A stretch of 64,000 nucleotides of DNA from Sugiyamaella lignohabitans (taxonomy: Eukaryota > Ascomycota > Dipodascomycetes > Dipodascales > Trichomonascaceae): assembly GCF_001640025.1 (NCBI RefSeq), contig NC_031672.1, positions 2,232,001-2,296,000 of the forward strand, in the 5' to 3' direction. The notes beneath the pieces are model-generated. The model was not told the DNA's origin. It did not search any database and saw only the letters and a program-made list of their open reading frames with translations. Below are positions 51,075 to 60,929 of the stretch, in pieces; the first letter of the stretch is position 1, and the number at the start of each line of letters is the position of its first letter. The position numbers and the translations under genes are program-made.

Positions 51075-52340
51075 CTAGTCGGACTCTTCCTCGCTCTCGG
51101 AGTCGGCCTCTTCGAGCCACTCGAGGAAGGGCTTGGCAGCCTTACGGACCTTTTTAGACACCTCTTTGTCGACGTACTTTTTGCTGGCTCGAGAACCCCA
51201 TTTGGTGACGACTTCCTCGCAGACCAGGTCGTGGTCGTACAGCTTGAAGAGCACGTTGGGCACGTCCTTGATCTTGTCCGGGTACTGGAGTCCGATCAGA
51301 CGCTCGATACCTCCTAAGAGAGCCTTTTCATGGTTTTTCGAGGTAATGAGCTTGCCAAGCAGACCAGCGTGCTCAGGGATCTCCTTCACAATCTCCTCAG
51401 TGAACAGAGTTTGGGCGAGAACTTGCACGGTACGGTGTTTCGTCGAGATGCCGAGATCACAGGCCTTCTTGTAAATATCGACATCGGTGGCGTCCTCAGT
51501 ACACTCGATCCACTCGCCAAAGTCGGTGTATCGGACATCGTCAGCACCCTCCTCATCGTCGTCATCGATATTCAGAACGGCGAGACTCTTCTCAACCTCC
51601 TTTTGACGAGCACGAATGGCCTCTTCAGACATATCGGCAGCCCAGTTATCGTCGTCGTCAGCAGCATCGTCGAGTTCGGGCAAGGTCGAAGCCTCGGCGT
51701 TGATACGACGGGTCAACTCGTCATCAGAGTTATCACCATCTTCACCATCAGCCCCATTGGTAGCTCCAGAAACATCAGCTCCATTGGCAGCACCGTCTTC
51801 ACCAGAACCTTCAGTACCAGTTCCATTGATGGTCAAAGGAGAAACACCACCACCGACATGGGCAGAAGCAGTGGCGGCCTTCTTCTTACCCTTGGCAGAA
51901 GAAGGAGGGTTCTTGAGAATGAACGAAGAAAGCTTGTGACGAGGGTCAATCAGAGTACGTTGACCACAAGCTTTACAATCTCTAGTCAAGTTGCCGTCTT
52001 TCAAGACAATGATATCAGTCTCGGGGTTCTTACAAGCAGAACACAAGACAAACTTGGCAATAAATACATCCAGGAGATCCTGGAGCTTAGGAGCATCGTG
52101 GGCTCCATTGACAATGTATCTGTCCGAGGCTTCAGAAATCGATGTTTGGGCACCCAATTCAAAACCAAAGAACTTGATCACGTATGAAGGAGGTCGCGAC
52201 AATGCTCTAGCCACATCCGAAGTGTTGACCACGGCTGTACGAATACCGTTACCTCTGCCCTCGATCTTGGAAATCAGCAGAGGCATCTTGTACCGGTAAA
52301 AGGGATCCTTATTATCCCTACGAATATTAACCAAAGACAT
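51075..52340 (-). CDS. TIF5: Tif5/eIF5, GTPase-activating protein for eIF2
   Basis: 421 residues, intronless (405 in Saccharomyces). eIF5 stimulates GTP hydrolysis by eIF2 at start-codon selection and, through its C-terminal HEAT (W2) domain, bridges eIF2-beta, eIF3 and eIF1. The N-terminus MSLVNIRRDNKDPFYRYKMP carries the catalytic Arg (Arg16, equivalent to Arg15 of Saccharomyces). The zinc ribbon uses Cys100, 103, 122 and 125. A low-complexity, acidic linker (about 155-250) precedes the W2 domain, ending in the aromatic/acidic box FLEWLEEADSESEEESD. The linker is richer in Gly/Ala/Asp than usual. A TCACGTGA site lies about 590 bp upstream. Confidence 0.96.
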   Translation of the reverse strand: MSLVNIRRDNKDPFYRYKMPLLISKIEGRGNGIRTAVVNTSDVARALSRPPSYVIKFFGFELGAQTSISEASDRYIVNGAHDAPKLQDLLDVFIAKFVLCSACKNPETDIIVLKDGNLTRDCKACGQRTLIDPRHKLSSFILKNPPSSAKGKKKAATASAHVGGGVSPLTINGTGTEGSGEDGAANGADVSGATNGADGEDGDNSDDELTRRINAEASTLPELDDAADDDDNWAADMSEEAIRARQKEVEKSLAVLNIDDDDEEGADDVRYTDFGEWIECTEDATDVDIYKKACDLGISTKHRTVQVLAQTLFTEEIVKEIPEHAGLLGKLITSKNHEKALLGGIERLIGLQYPDKIKDVPNVLFKLYDHDLVCEEVVTKWGSRASKKYVDKEVSKKVRKAAKPFLEWLEEADSESEEESD

Positions 52341-52977
52341 TTTTAAAAAACGGTTTTTGGTTGTTTCAAACTCTTTTTTAAAAAACTAATAGGAATCAAT
52401 TTTTTCTGTTAATTTTTGTTGTCGCAAAAAAAAACCACTCTTGGAAAAAGGTGATGAGGTCCGCTGAAACAAAATAATAATGAAAAACTGATCTCACGCG
52501 ATCGGAACTTTACGATATATCGATTCCGGTATCAAAACTACTTTTCAAATGACAAAGCAGTTTCGTGCAATTATTTACAAACACAAAAGGCGAATGGGAA
52601 GATTTGATCAAAGGGGACCAATGCATAAGAGTGGTCGGACGCTGTCTAACAATCTGGTTCTAGGGGTTACAATAACTAACGATTAATATGATATTAATCT
52701 GGCAAATCACAATGTAACGGCTGGCTGAAAATACCCTGGCACTATCTGATATCCTGATATTTCGCTTGCAAGCTGGTCTTCTGTTTATGCGTTTTGTGGC
52801 AATACACGTGGTGAAAAAAAATGTATATGTCGTTAGGTGAGGTTCCCTACTGTATCTTAATAATTATTTCACCAACCTTACTCTGCCTCTCTACAAATTT
52901 TTCAAAACTTATTATGTGTAGCCGCTTGTCACGTGATTGGATTTAGGGGTCCACTTGGCGGGAGGTAGGGTGGGTTT

Positions 52978-53040
52978 GCCTCCGGCGGCTGGGGCTCCGC
53001 CCCAGACCCCGTGGCTCCTCTCGCTGCGCTCGAGTCGGGC
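52978..53040. repeat. GC-hairpin element, half copy (E23)
   Basis: Terminal module plus the CTCTCGCTGCGCTCGAG module, running directly into the G/T-rich tract. Confidence 0.88.
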
Positions 53041-53165
53041 GAGGGGGAGGGGTGGAATGTTGGGGCGGTGTGATTTGGGGGTTTTGGAGGTTTTGGAGGT
53101 TTTGGAGGTGGTTGGTTCTGGTGGGGGTTTGGTGGTTGGTTGGTGGGTAGAAGCAGGTGGAAGGA
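53036..53165. repeat. G/T-rich tract with (TTTTGGAGG)n
   Basis: Strongly G/T-biased plus strand containing about three TTTTGGAGG units (53082-53108) and then GGTTGGTTGGTGGG-like runs. Several G-runs could form a quadruplex. Confidence 0.7.
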
Positions 53166-53798
53166 ATGGTTCTGCTGTGGTGATCGGAGATAGCTCTGTC
53201 GATGAATTAATTTGTTAGGCAGGCAGTTGCCATTGAAATAAATAGGAGATTGTCAAACGCAATTTACATTTGGAATTGGATTAAACTGAGAAATTCTCGA
53301 ATGATTTGCTCATTTTATTATCTCCGACGAAAGCGGAATGGTAGCTTCTTGGATGCAGGCCCTCTCACATGGATATCCCTGGAAACCAGTCTAAATGAGC
53401 CATCTGCATGTGATCGTCGCTGGTGCATGCAACCTTAAAATCTACCCCTGAGTTGACCAAAAACACACCAGTCCGACTGCCTCACAAACCGCTTCTTCAA
53501 AAATCGTTCCCGCTAACTTTTCTGCACATTGGTCGTTCTGGCTACATTCTCTGGCTATACTCAAATTGCATATGCCCTAATTCAATACTCCGGCTAAATC
53601 TAGATCCCTTGGCGGGGTCTCATAGCCTCGACCACTGCCAACCAATACCCATCTCATCTGGTAGCAAATTCAACAAGTAAATACTACCTTATTTACTGCT
53701 AATGGCTCTTTTGTGCTGGCGGAAAACTGTATTTAGTCTCTCTACCGGGTTTTGGTAGCTTCATGAGCATGAGGCTCGATCTCTGGCGCTGACAGACT

Positions 53799-53859
53799 GC
53801 CTCCGGCGGCTGGGGCTCCGCCCCAGACCCCGCTGCTCCTCTCGCTACGCTCGAGTCGT
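53799..53859. repeat. GC-hairpin element, half copy (E24)
   Basis: Terminal module plus the CTCTCGCTACGCTCGAG module. The second half is missing. Confidence 0.88.
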
Positions 53860-54394
53860 TACTTCGAGCCGTCCAGAAGCCTTCTGAAAAGAGGCTGCAA
53901 GGGCGTTGGGGCCGTAATTCGTGTGCAAAACATCGTAGTTGGGTGTGAGAACTATCGCTCTGTTGGTCAAAGCTCGCTATCAGCTCTTCTTCGCAAACTC
54001 TTTCTTTTGTTGCCCTTTTTATTATTTTACTCGAATCACTTAGCTATTTCGTCTAGAAGAGTCCAAACGATACAAAAAATGAAATAAACTTTGTTTTGAC
54101 AATTGCACGAGCGGAGGTATAAGAATGCTATATAGCTAGCATACACGGATCATTCCTTGGATCAAGGTCACGCAAACTGCGGTCCCACAGTTCACAAAAT
54201 AGAGAAAATAAGACCATCCAGTGCTTCTGACGGATTGCTACCACCAATCTCTGCTGATACCCGACACTTTATTCTTGTTTACTTTATATCAACCCACCTC
54301 GAATGACCACAGCGGCCTGCAGTCGGCAGGAACCCGGATAACTGCTTCCGGACCCCGACAGCCCGTCAAACCCCTATCAGCCAGCGACCCCAAC

Positions 54395-54477
54395 GCCCGA
54401 CTCGAGCGAAGCGAGAGGAGCCACGGGGTCTGGGGCGGAGCCACGGGGTCTGGGGCGGAGCCCCAGCCGCCGGAGGC
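54395..54477. repeat. GC-hairpin element, half copy with internal duplication (E25)
   Basis: CTCGAGCGAAGCGAGAGG module plus terminal module. A 20-bp segment is tandemly duplicated (54421-54440 and 54441-54460). Confidence 0.9.
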
Positions 54478-54902
54478 AGCGTGAACCCCCCTCTCAGCAA
54501 CGACTTCGAAAACACAGCATCTGGCTCCAGTGAAAAGGCTGATTAAAGTGGATAAAAGTAAGCAGGAGCCAAGTGTGATGAAGAAGTCGAGTATTGGCCG
54601 AAGCAGAGGCGATAGAGGGGATTTTTTGAGTTAGGTTGGTATGTTAGAGGGCCAAACGCATCTGGTCGGGATACAGGGTATAAACGGACTCGCAGATTTC
54701 ATCCTGTACGGGACCGCATATCATATCGCATCTTCAAACAACTTTATCCCAGCCAGCTGACATAATTGCCAAATTTGCACACATTCCACCTACCAACCAG
54801 GTCATTTGCACTTCGACGTCCATTGGGGACTTTTGCTAGGTTGGCTGGTTATCAGGAAACCCACTTTTATCAGTATTGCGACAGCGGCAAGTGTCACCAC
54901 CA

Positions 54903-57900
54903 ATGGATGAAGCGGCAGGAGGAGGTACCTCTCGCTCGAGACGCAAAAATGTGTCTCGAGTCAACTACGCCGAAGACAAATATGACGAATCAGGCTCATT
55001 TCTAGCGGCCGACTCCATATCCTCGACAGCATCAACGGCCAACGGCCGCTCAGCTGAGTCTACAGGCTCTTCAGCATCCAAACCAAGCAAATCTGCCAAC
55101 AACAGCCCGTCCAAAAAAACCGCTCGAAACTCATTATCGAGCTCCACGCCAGCAACCACCTCACCAGGACTCGATCAGGCTGCCTACGACCGATTCCCCA
55201 TGAACTGGCAGAGCCCCAATCTCGGCAAATCGTCATCTCAGCTGCTGGATCTCGCCGGGGCCCGGGTGCTCAACGGCATTTTGACCCTCAAAAACGGTAC
55301 TACTCTCGGTCCGGAAGGTGGGTATTTTCGGGAAGGGGTGTGCCTCCGGCGGCTGGGGCTCCGCCCCAGACCCTGGTTGCTCCTGCTTCGCAGGAGTTTC
55401 GCAGGGATTCTCGACGCAACGACTCGAGCAAAGCGAGAGGAGCAACCAGGGTCTGGGGCGGAGCCCCAGCCGCCGGAGGCAGCACACGGTCAACCGAGTA
55501 CTAACACAGGCCAGATCATATTTATATCCTGTCAGAACCGCCTGGCGAACCGTATTATATTGGCCGGATTATGGAGTTTGTGTATAAGAAGGCTGCCGAG
55601 GCCAGGAAAGATAGCATGTCGGAGCAAGAACGGACCGCTGCCGAGAACTTTATGTTGAGGATAAACTGGCTGTATAGGCCCAAGGATATATCGAAACATG
55701 CTTCTGATACTCGGTTGTTATATGCTACGATGCACAGCGATGTTTTGCCGCTACAGAGTGTTCGCGGAAAGTGTACTGTTAAATTAAGGGACCATATCGA
55801 TAATATGGAGGAGTATAGGGCCACTCCAGATTGTTTCTGGTTTGATAAGCTGTATGACCGGTATATTTTAAGGTTTTACGAGGTTGTGGCTACAGAACGG
55901 ATCACTAATATCCCGAAAAAAATGTACGATATTCTCACCAGCAGATTTAAGTACGCTATTGTCGAGATTGGTAGAGGGAAGGAACTGTGTGAGAGTCCCA
56001 AGAACTGCGAGAAGTGTTCTCAATGGTGCTCGCCTGATGATTCGGTTCAGTGTGCTCATTGTAAAGACTATTATCATATGCTGTGTGTAGACCCGCCATT
56101 GAGCAGAAAGCCCACTCGTGGTTTCGGCTGGTCGTGTGCTAAATGCAGTGGCGCTCTTGAACGAAAACTCGAAGAAAATAAAGGCATTGTCAGTAACCGG
56201 ATCTCTTTTGATGCAGTTTTAAGTCCTGCCAGTGGGTCAGGTTCTGGTTCGGGTTCTGGTTCAGGCTCACCGGCTACGAACTCGATTCAAACTAATTCAG
56301 TTGGTGCTGTGACGACTTCAGCAGTGAATGGGGATTCTGGAGCTGGAGGTGTTAGTGCTAGAACAGAGTCAAATACTGCATCTCCAACGTCGGCTGCCTT
56401 TTCTCGGTCGCCGTCTAGCCAGCCGGTATCACGGTATGAAGAGCTTGAAGCGGCTCTGTCGTCTGATCATGTCAAGAAGAAGCTTACAAAGGAACAAGAA
56501 CATCAGCTGAAACTATGGCCATTCCGGTATTTGGGAGTTCATTCGAAAATGGAGGATATTTTAGATACAGATGACCGCATTTACCCTCGAGCTGCTTCAA
56601 GACTAGGCAGTAAACATCAGGCCAATGTGGCTGACTGGCCAGGACGGCCTGTAATCTACTACGAGCCAGAAAAGATCGAGAAAAAGTCGAAAAAGGGCAA
56701 GTCAAAAACGAAAGTCGAGGCAATAGCTGTAACGGCGCCCGTCACACCGATCGAGGAAACGCCGCCTGGTGCGGTGACCCCTGTATTTATTCCCAAAAAA
56801 GACCGAGAACCATGGATGCAAGAGAAGCCTTCAGGCTATATTGAGCGTGGTGGAGATACTACTTCTACTCTTATGTGGAAAATGGACACTTCTCCAGGTG
56901 GTGAGGAAAAGCTTCAAGCCTTTTTGCAGCAGACAGTGCCGTTTGCCCAGTCTCTGTCATTAGCTCCAGATTCGCCTAACTTTATCGATGCCTGTCTCCA
57001 AGCATATTTAGACAGTAGCTATGATGGTAGCGAGGCTTTGAAAGAGGTTGCTAAATTGACAAGGAAGTCACTCAAAGAACCCACGTTCACAGCCCAAGAG
57101 AAAAAGAGGTTCGAAGATGGTGTCCGCAAATACGGTAGTGAGCTTCACCCTGTATATAAAGAAGTCAGAACCAAGTCAAGCGCTGATGTTGTTCGATACT
57201 ATTATATGTGGAAAAAGACACCTTCGGGCCATGAAATCTGGGATAATTACGAAGGTAGGAAGGGCAAGAAGAAACACAGTGTACATACTACAGATGATGG
57301 TTTGACTGACGAAGTGGCCGATAGTAAAGATGATGCTGCTTATGATAACGAAAAAATCAGACGGTTTAACAGAACACTGGTGTGCAAATTTTGTGAGACT
57401 AACACGTCTCCTGCTTGGAGGAGGGCACCTGGCCATCCGGTGGCTGGTAAAGAGGATCCTATTATTGCATTGTGCATCCGATGTGCTTTACTCTGGAAGA
57501 AGTATGCGGTAGAGTGGGAGCCGCCAGAAGATGTTATGAAGAAAATCGTTCAACGGAGTGGCAATGGTGTCAAGCGCAAGGTTGAAGAGGAGCTGATTCA
57601 TGATGCACAAATGATTCTTGCTGAGAGAGATAGAGAAGCTGATCGAAGCAGAAAGAGGATCAAGGTTGAGAAGGTGGACAAACTAGACAAACCTGAGAAG
57701 CAGGTCAAAGCTGAGAAGGTTGAAAAGTCTGCAAAAGAACCGGTCAAGAGTAAAGACGCCACAAAACCAAAGGACGCTGTAAAATCAAAAGACCAAGCAA
57801 AACCCAAGGAAAATGGGAAACAACGGGAGAAGAGTCTATCTCAGACTCCTACACCTACACCAACACCTGCTCCTACTGTGAAAACACCTTCTGCTGGTAC

Positions 57901-59797
57901 TTCAACTCAGACGGCTAATACCAAAGAGAGAAAGAAATCTGCCACCGAAACTACTAGTGCTAAAGTGAGTGTCAAACTGCCAAAACCTTCCGGTGATGGT
58001 TTGGTTAGGAACAACTCAAAAGCCTCTGTGCTTGAAGAATCTGTTAACAACTCGTCTGATTACGATAGTTCTCTTGTCGAATCCAAACCCGCTGATCGTG
58101 TTTCTGAGAAGGAATTCAAATTTCTCAAGATCAAACCATCCAATGAAGCCAAGTCGGAAGTTAAATCATCGAAGTCCAAAAAGAATAAGATCTCACGACC
58201 CTGTGCAGTGTGTGGCGGAGTTGATCCATTGACGGAGCAGTTATTTTGTCAATCTTGTGCGTTAAATGTCCACGCTCGATGCTATGGAACAACCGATCGT
58301 GTTGGTTGGTTGTGTGACCCGTGCAGTAACGACCAGAAGCCATTTATCTCTACTACTTATAGCTGTCTTCTGTGCCCAGTTCGAGATGTCACCTTCTACA
58401 ATAATGACAATCCTTCTGCGAAGACAACTTCTGCTCCAGACACAGTCAAGCGAACCACGGACAACAACTGGGCTCATATCAGATGTTCAGTGTTCCAACC
58501 GGAAATCAAGTTCGGCAATACCCAGACCTTACAACCAGTGGATGATATTTATAAGATCCCAGAAGAACGATTTAAACAGGTTTGTGCAATCTGTGGATCG
58601 GTATCAGGTGCTTGTGTAAGTTGTTCGCTGTGTCCGACCTCGTTCCACGTTGGCTGTGCCTATAGAAACCACTTTACATTTGGGTTTGACTTTCAGTCTG
58701 CCAAGGGTAAACGAGGGGGTCAGAAAACCGTCAAGTATGGTGATAAATCAGGTGTGATGAGTGCTGTGATTTTGTGTCCTAATCATTCCCCCAAAAAGCT
58801 TATTGGCTTGGATGATATTGATCCCAGTACTGGCAAGTCAGCTCTGCAGATTTACTGCGAAGGATACAAATCAGCAGATAATGAACTGACTGGCGCAATG
58901 AAGCGAGCTTCATTATACCCAACCACCACCAAGGTTTCTCGGTCAACAGCCCCAGCACCACCAACAGCTACTACCATGCATACAGCTCTTGCTCTGGTGC
59001 TGTCATCATTTAGGGATCTTCATGACTCTGAATATGGCCGGTTTGAACAAACATGTCACCAGTGTGGATACTCTAAAGCAGCTTTTTGGATTGAATCTCA
59101 AGAGCATAAGCTTCAATGTCCACCATGTTATTGGAAGGACAAGGATAGAGAAGCTTTTACAGAGGCATTTTCCGACGAAAGGATTGTTCTTGCTGACAAC
59201 TCTACCCGCTACAAAGAAATATCGATTGAGGAATTTGGCAAAAGGGAAATTCCTAAGGCGGTGAAGATCGAGCCTGATAGCATGGAAGTTGACGAGCCAG
59301 TCGAGATTGAGCAAACAAAGGGGGAATCAGAAAGTATGGATGTAGATAGTGGCAGCAGTTTTACTACTAGTTCAGACAAGCAGGATGAAGTCAAAGAGAA
59401 TCTCACTATCCGACAGCCTGTTCAACAGCCTCTTGAACAGTCACAGCAGCAAGTTCAGGCTCCTGACAGAGCTTCTAATCAATCAACTGAGCTGCCGTTG
59501 CCAATCCAGGAATCTGATCAGCCATCCGAGCTACCTTTGCCAATCCAAGTAGCTGACCAGCCACAGAATTCTGACCAGATTCCAGACGCAGTCCCTGAAG
59601 AATCGAAACTGGTCATTCAGACCACAACTGACGCCCAAGATCTAACAGAGTCAGAAGCTCCAGAACAAGTCAAAGACACTAATGGTCCTGTCGAGGTTAA
59701 TGGAACTGACAAATCTCAACCGGCTGGTGTCACTCAAACAGCAACAACCGATCTTCCTTCACAGCACACTCAGGCTCCAGTTGAATCTGATATCTAG
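54903..59797 (+). CDS. SNT2: Snt2-type BAH-PHD-SANT chromatin protein
   Basis: Exons 54903-55317 and 55515-59797 give 1565 residues. Snt2 reads histone H3 and forms complexes with the JmjC protein Ecm5 and Rpd3 (Saccharomyces) or Lid2 (fission yeast). Domains in order: Ser-rich N-terminus; BAH (about 137-270; the junction reads GPE then DHIYILSEPPGEPYY); PHD (about 302-350); ELM2/SANT (about 600-715, FTAQEKKRFEDGVRKYG); GATA-like finger (about 761-810, CKFCETNTSPAWRRAPG...LCIRC); Lys/Pro-rich linker; an extended double PHD (about 1033-1210); and a further zinc motif near 1315. The tail is long and Gln/Ser/Pro-rich. The intron (197 nt, donor GTGGGT, branch CTAACACAGGCCAG) carries GC element E26. 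A JmjC partner candidate is at 30759. Confidence 0.92.
55342..55480. repeat. GC-hairpin element inside SNT2 intron (E26)
   Basis: Full 139-bp copy in the reverse arrangement. Subtracting it leaves a 58-nt intron. Confidence 0.92.
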
Positions 59798-59909
59798 CTC
59801 ACCAAGAGACGTTTATTTGTCTATGCATATAACATTATATATAATAAATCATGAAAATTAAGAACTGTACAAGTTTCGCATTAGTATTACAATAAGAGAC
59901 ACCTTCCTC

Positions 59910-60602
59910 TCATAGCACACCTGTCCGTAGTGCCTTTTCGATTCTATCAATTTCAGCCAAACTCGTTGCATTTTTGAGACTCTCTCTGAGTTTTGCCTTG
60001 TCTTCGTCTGTCAATTTCACTATAGACGCGGATGCACCACGTCCAAGATCCACTTTTGAAGTTGCTGTCTTGGTTTTCATGATCTGAGAGGCCAGTTCAG
60101 TAGGAGCAGAAACCGTGCCAAACAGTTGTGCAGCGAACTTTCTCTCTGAATCTTTAATCTTTTCGAAATCAAGCACTCGCAAACTGGGAATTCTCCAAAT
60201 AATATAAGAACGATAATGGTCTCTGGCAGTAACTGGGTTATCAACCAGAGACAGATGCTCAAGTTTGGAGAACCCCGCCAGCGGATCAAGGTCAGCCAGC
60301 TGCGACAGCGAATTAGCCGTCAGTATCAGTGATTCCAGATTTGGTAGCAGTTCTGAAATATTCGCCTGGATATTTGATATCCTATTCTGAGACAATAAAA
60401 GACCCTTCAGTCTCGTCATCTTGGGGAAATTGCCGATAATCCTGATATCATTATCAGACAGATCTATCACATCATTAAGATCCTTTGTGATTCCAAGATT
60501 TTCTATCAGAGGAATACGATGGCTCCTCAACAACAACTCGCGATCCTTAATGGCATTAACATACGTCGGCGCCTGGAACAACAGGTCAGCCGTCAGCCTC
60601 AT
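59910..60602 (-). CDS. LEA1: Lea1/U2A', U2 snRNP leucine-rich repeat protein
   Basis: 230 residues from the ATG at 60602 (MRLTADLLFQAPTYVNAIKDREL), which matches the usual U2A' start. An in-frame ATG 33 bp upstream (60635) would add MSIDFVGRYIN and I consider it less likely. With U2B'' (Msl1) this protein binds stem-loop IV of U2 snRNA. Four to five leucine-rich repeats are visible (DVIDLSDNDIRIIGNFP, LKGLLLSQNRISNI, LESLILTANSLSQLADLDPLAG, LEHLSLVDNPVT), capped by HYRSYIIWRIPSLRVLDFEKI. The C-terminus is basic then helical. Its presence fits the intron content of the window. Divergent from THI6 across a promoter holding GC element E27. Confidence 0.93.
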   Translation of the reverse strand: MRLTADLLFQAPTYVNAIKDRELLLRSHRIPLIENLGITKDLNDVIDLSDNDIRIIGNFPKMTRLKGLLLSQNRISNIQANISELLPNLESLILTANSLSQLADLDPLAGFSKLEHLSLVDNPVTARDHYRSYIIWRIPSLRVLDFEKIKDSERKFAAQLFGTVSAPTELASQIMKTKTATSKVDLGRGASASIVKLTDEDKAKLRESLKNATSLAEIDRIEKALRTGVL

Positions 60603-60682
60603 ATTTATATATCTACCGACGAAATCGATGGACATGAGACTTCGTGAAGTAGCTCACCTCAGCCGTGCCCCTCAGGGGGTCT

Positions 60683-60816
60683 GCCTCAGGCGGCTGGGGC
60701 TCCGCCCCAGACCCTGGTTGTGCTCCGCTTCGCGGAGCGGCTTGGGCCTTTAGAACCGACTCGAGCGAAGCGAGAGGAGCAGCGGGGTCTGGGGCGGAGC
60801 CCCAGCCGCCGGAGGC
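60683..60816. repeat. GC-hairpin element in LEA1/THI6 divergent promoter (E27)
   Basis: 134-bp full copy occupying about 40% of the 327-bp space between start codons. The first hairpin has a third stem version, GCTCCGCTTCGCGGAGC. The first terminal module reads GCCTCAGGCGG. Confidence 0.92.
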
Positions 60817-60929
60817 ATGACCTCCGGTCGCGGAACTGGACCCTGATGCGGCGCTAGGATCGTCGGTCGAGATTATATGAGGAAGTGATGACTGAGGAAG
60901 TTGTAAAGTGGTGAAGGTGGAGTAGAGAG

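Larger units (their letters stand above)
52341..54902. other. Long TIF5-SNT2 divergent intergenic region
   Basis: 2.56 kb without a recognised gene. Contains TCACGTGA at 52929-52936, three half GC elements (E23-E25) and a G/T-rich strand-asymmetric tract (53036-53165). Frames at 53250-53680 have no domain or conserved feature. Confidence 0.5.

Noticed and set aside
51330..52187. 285-codon frame antisense to TIF5
   Set aside because: Complement of a complete eIF5 gene with no recognisable domain.
60603..60635. Upstream ATG of LEA1 (MSIDFVGRYIN leader)
   Set aside because: The family normally starts at the MRLTADLL-type sequence, and the leader shows no conservation that I recognise.
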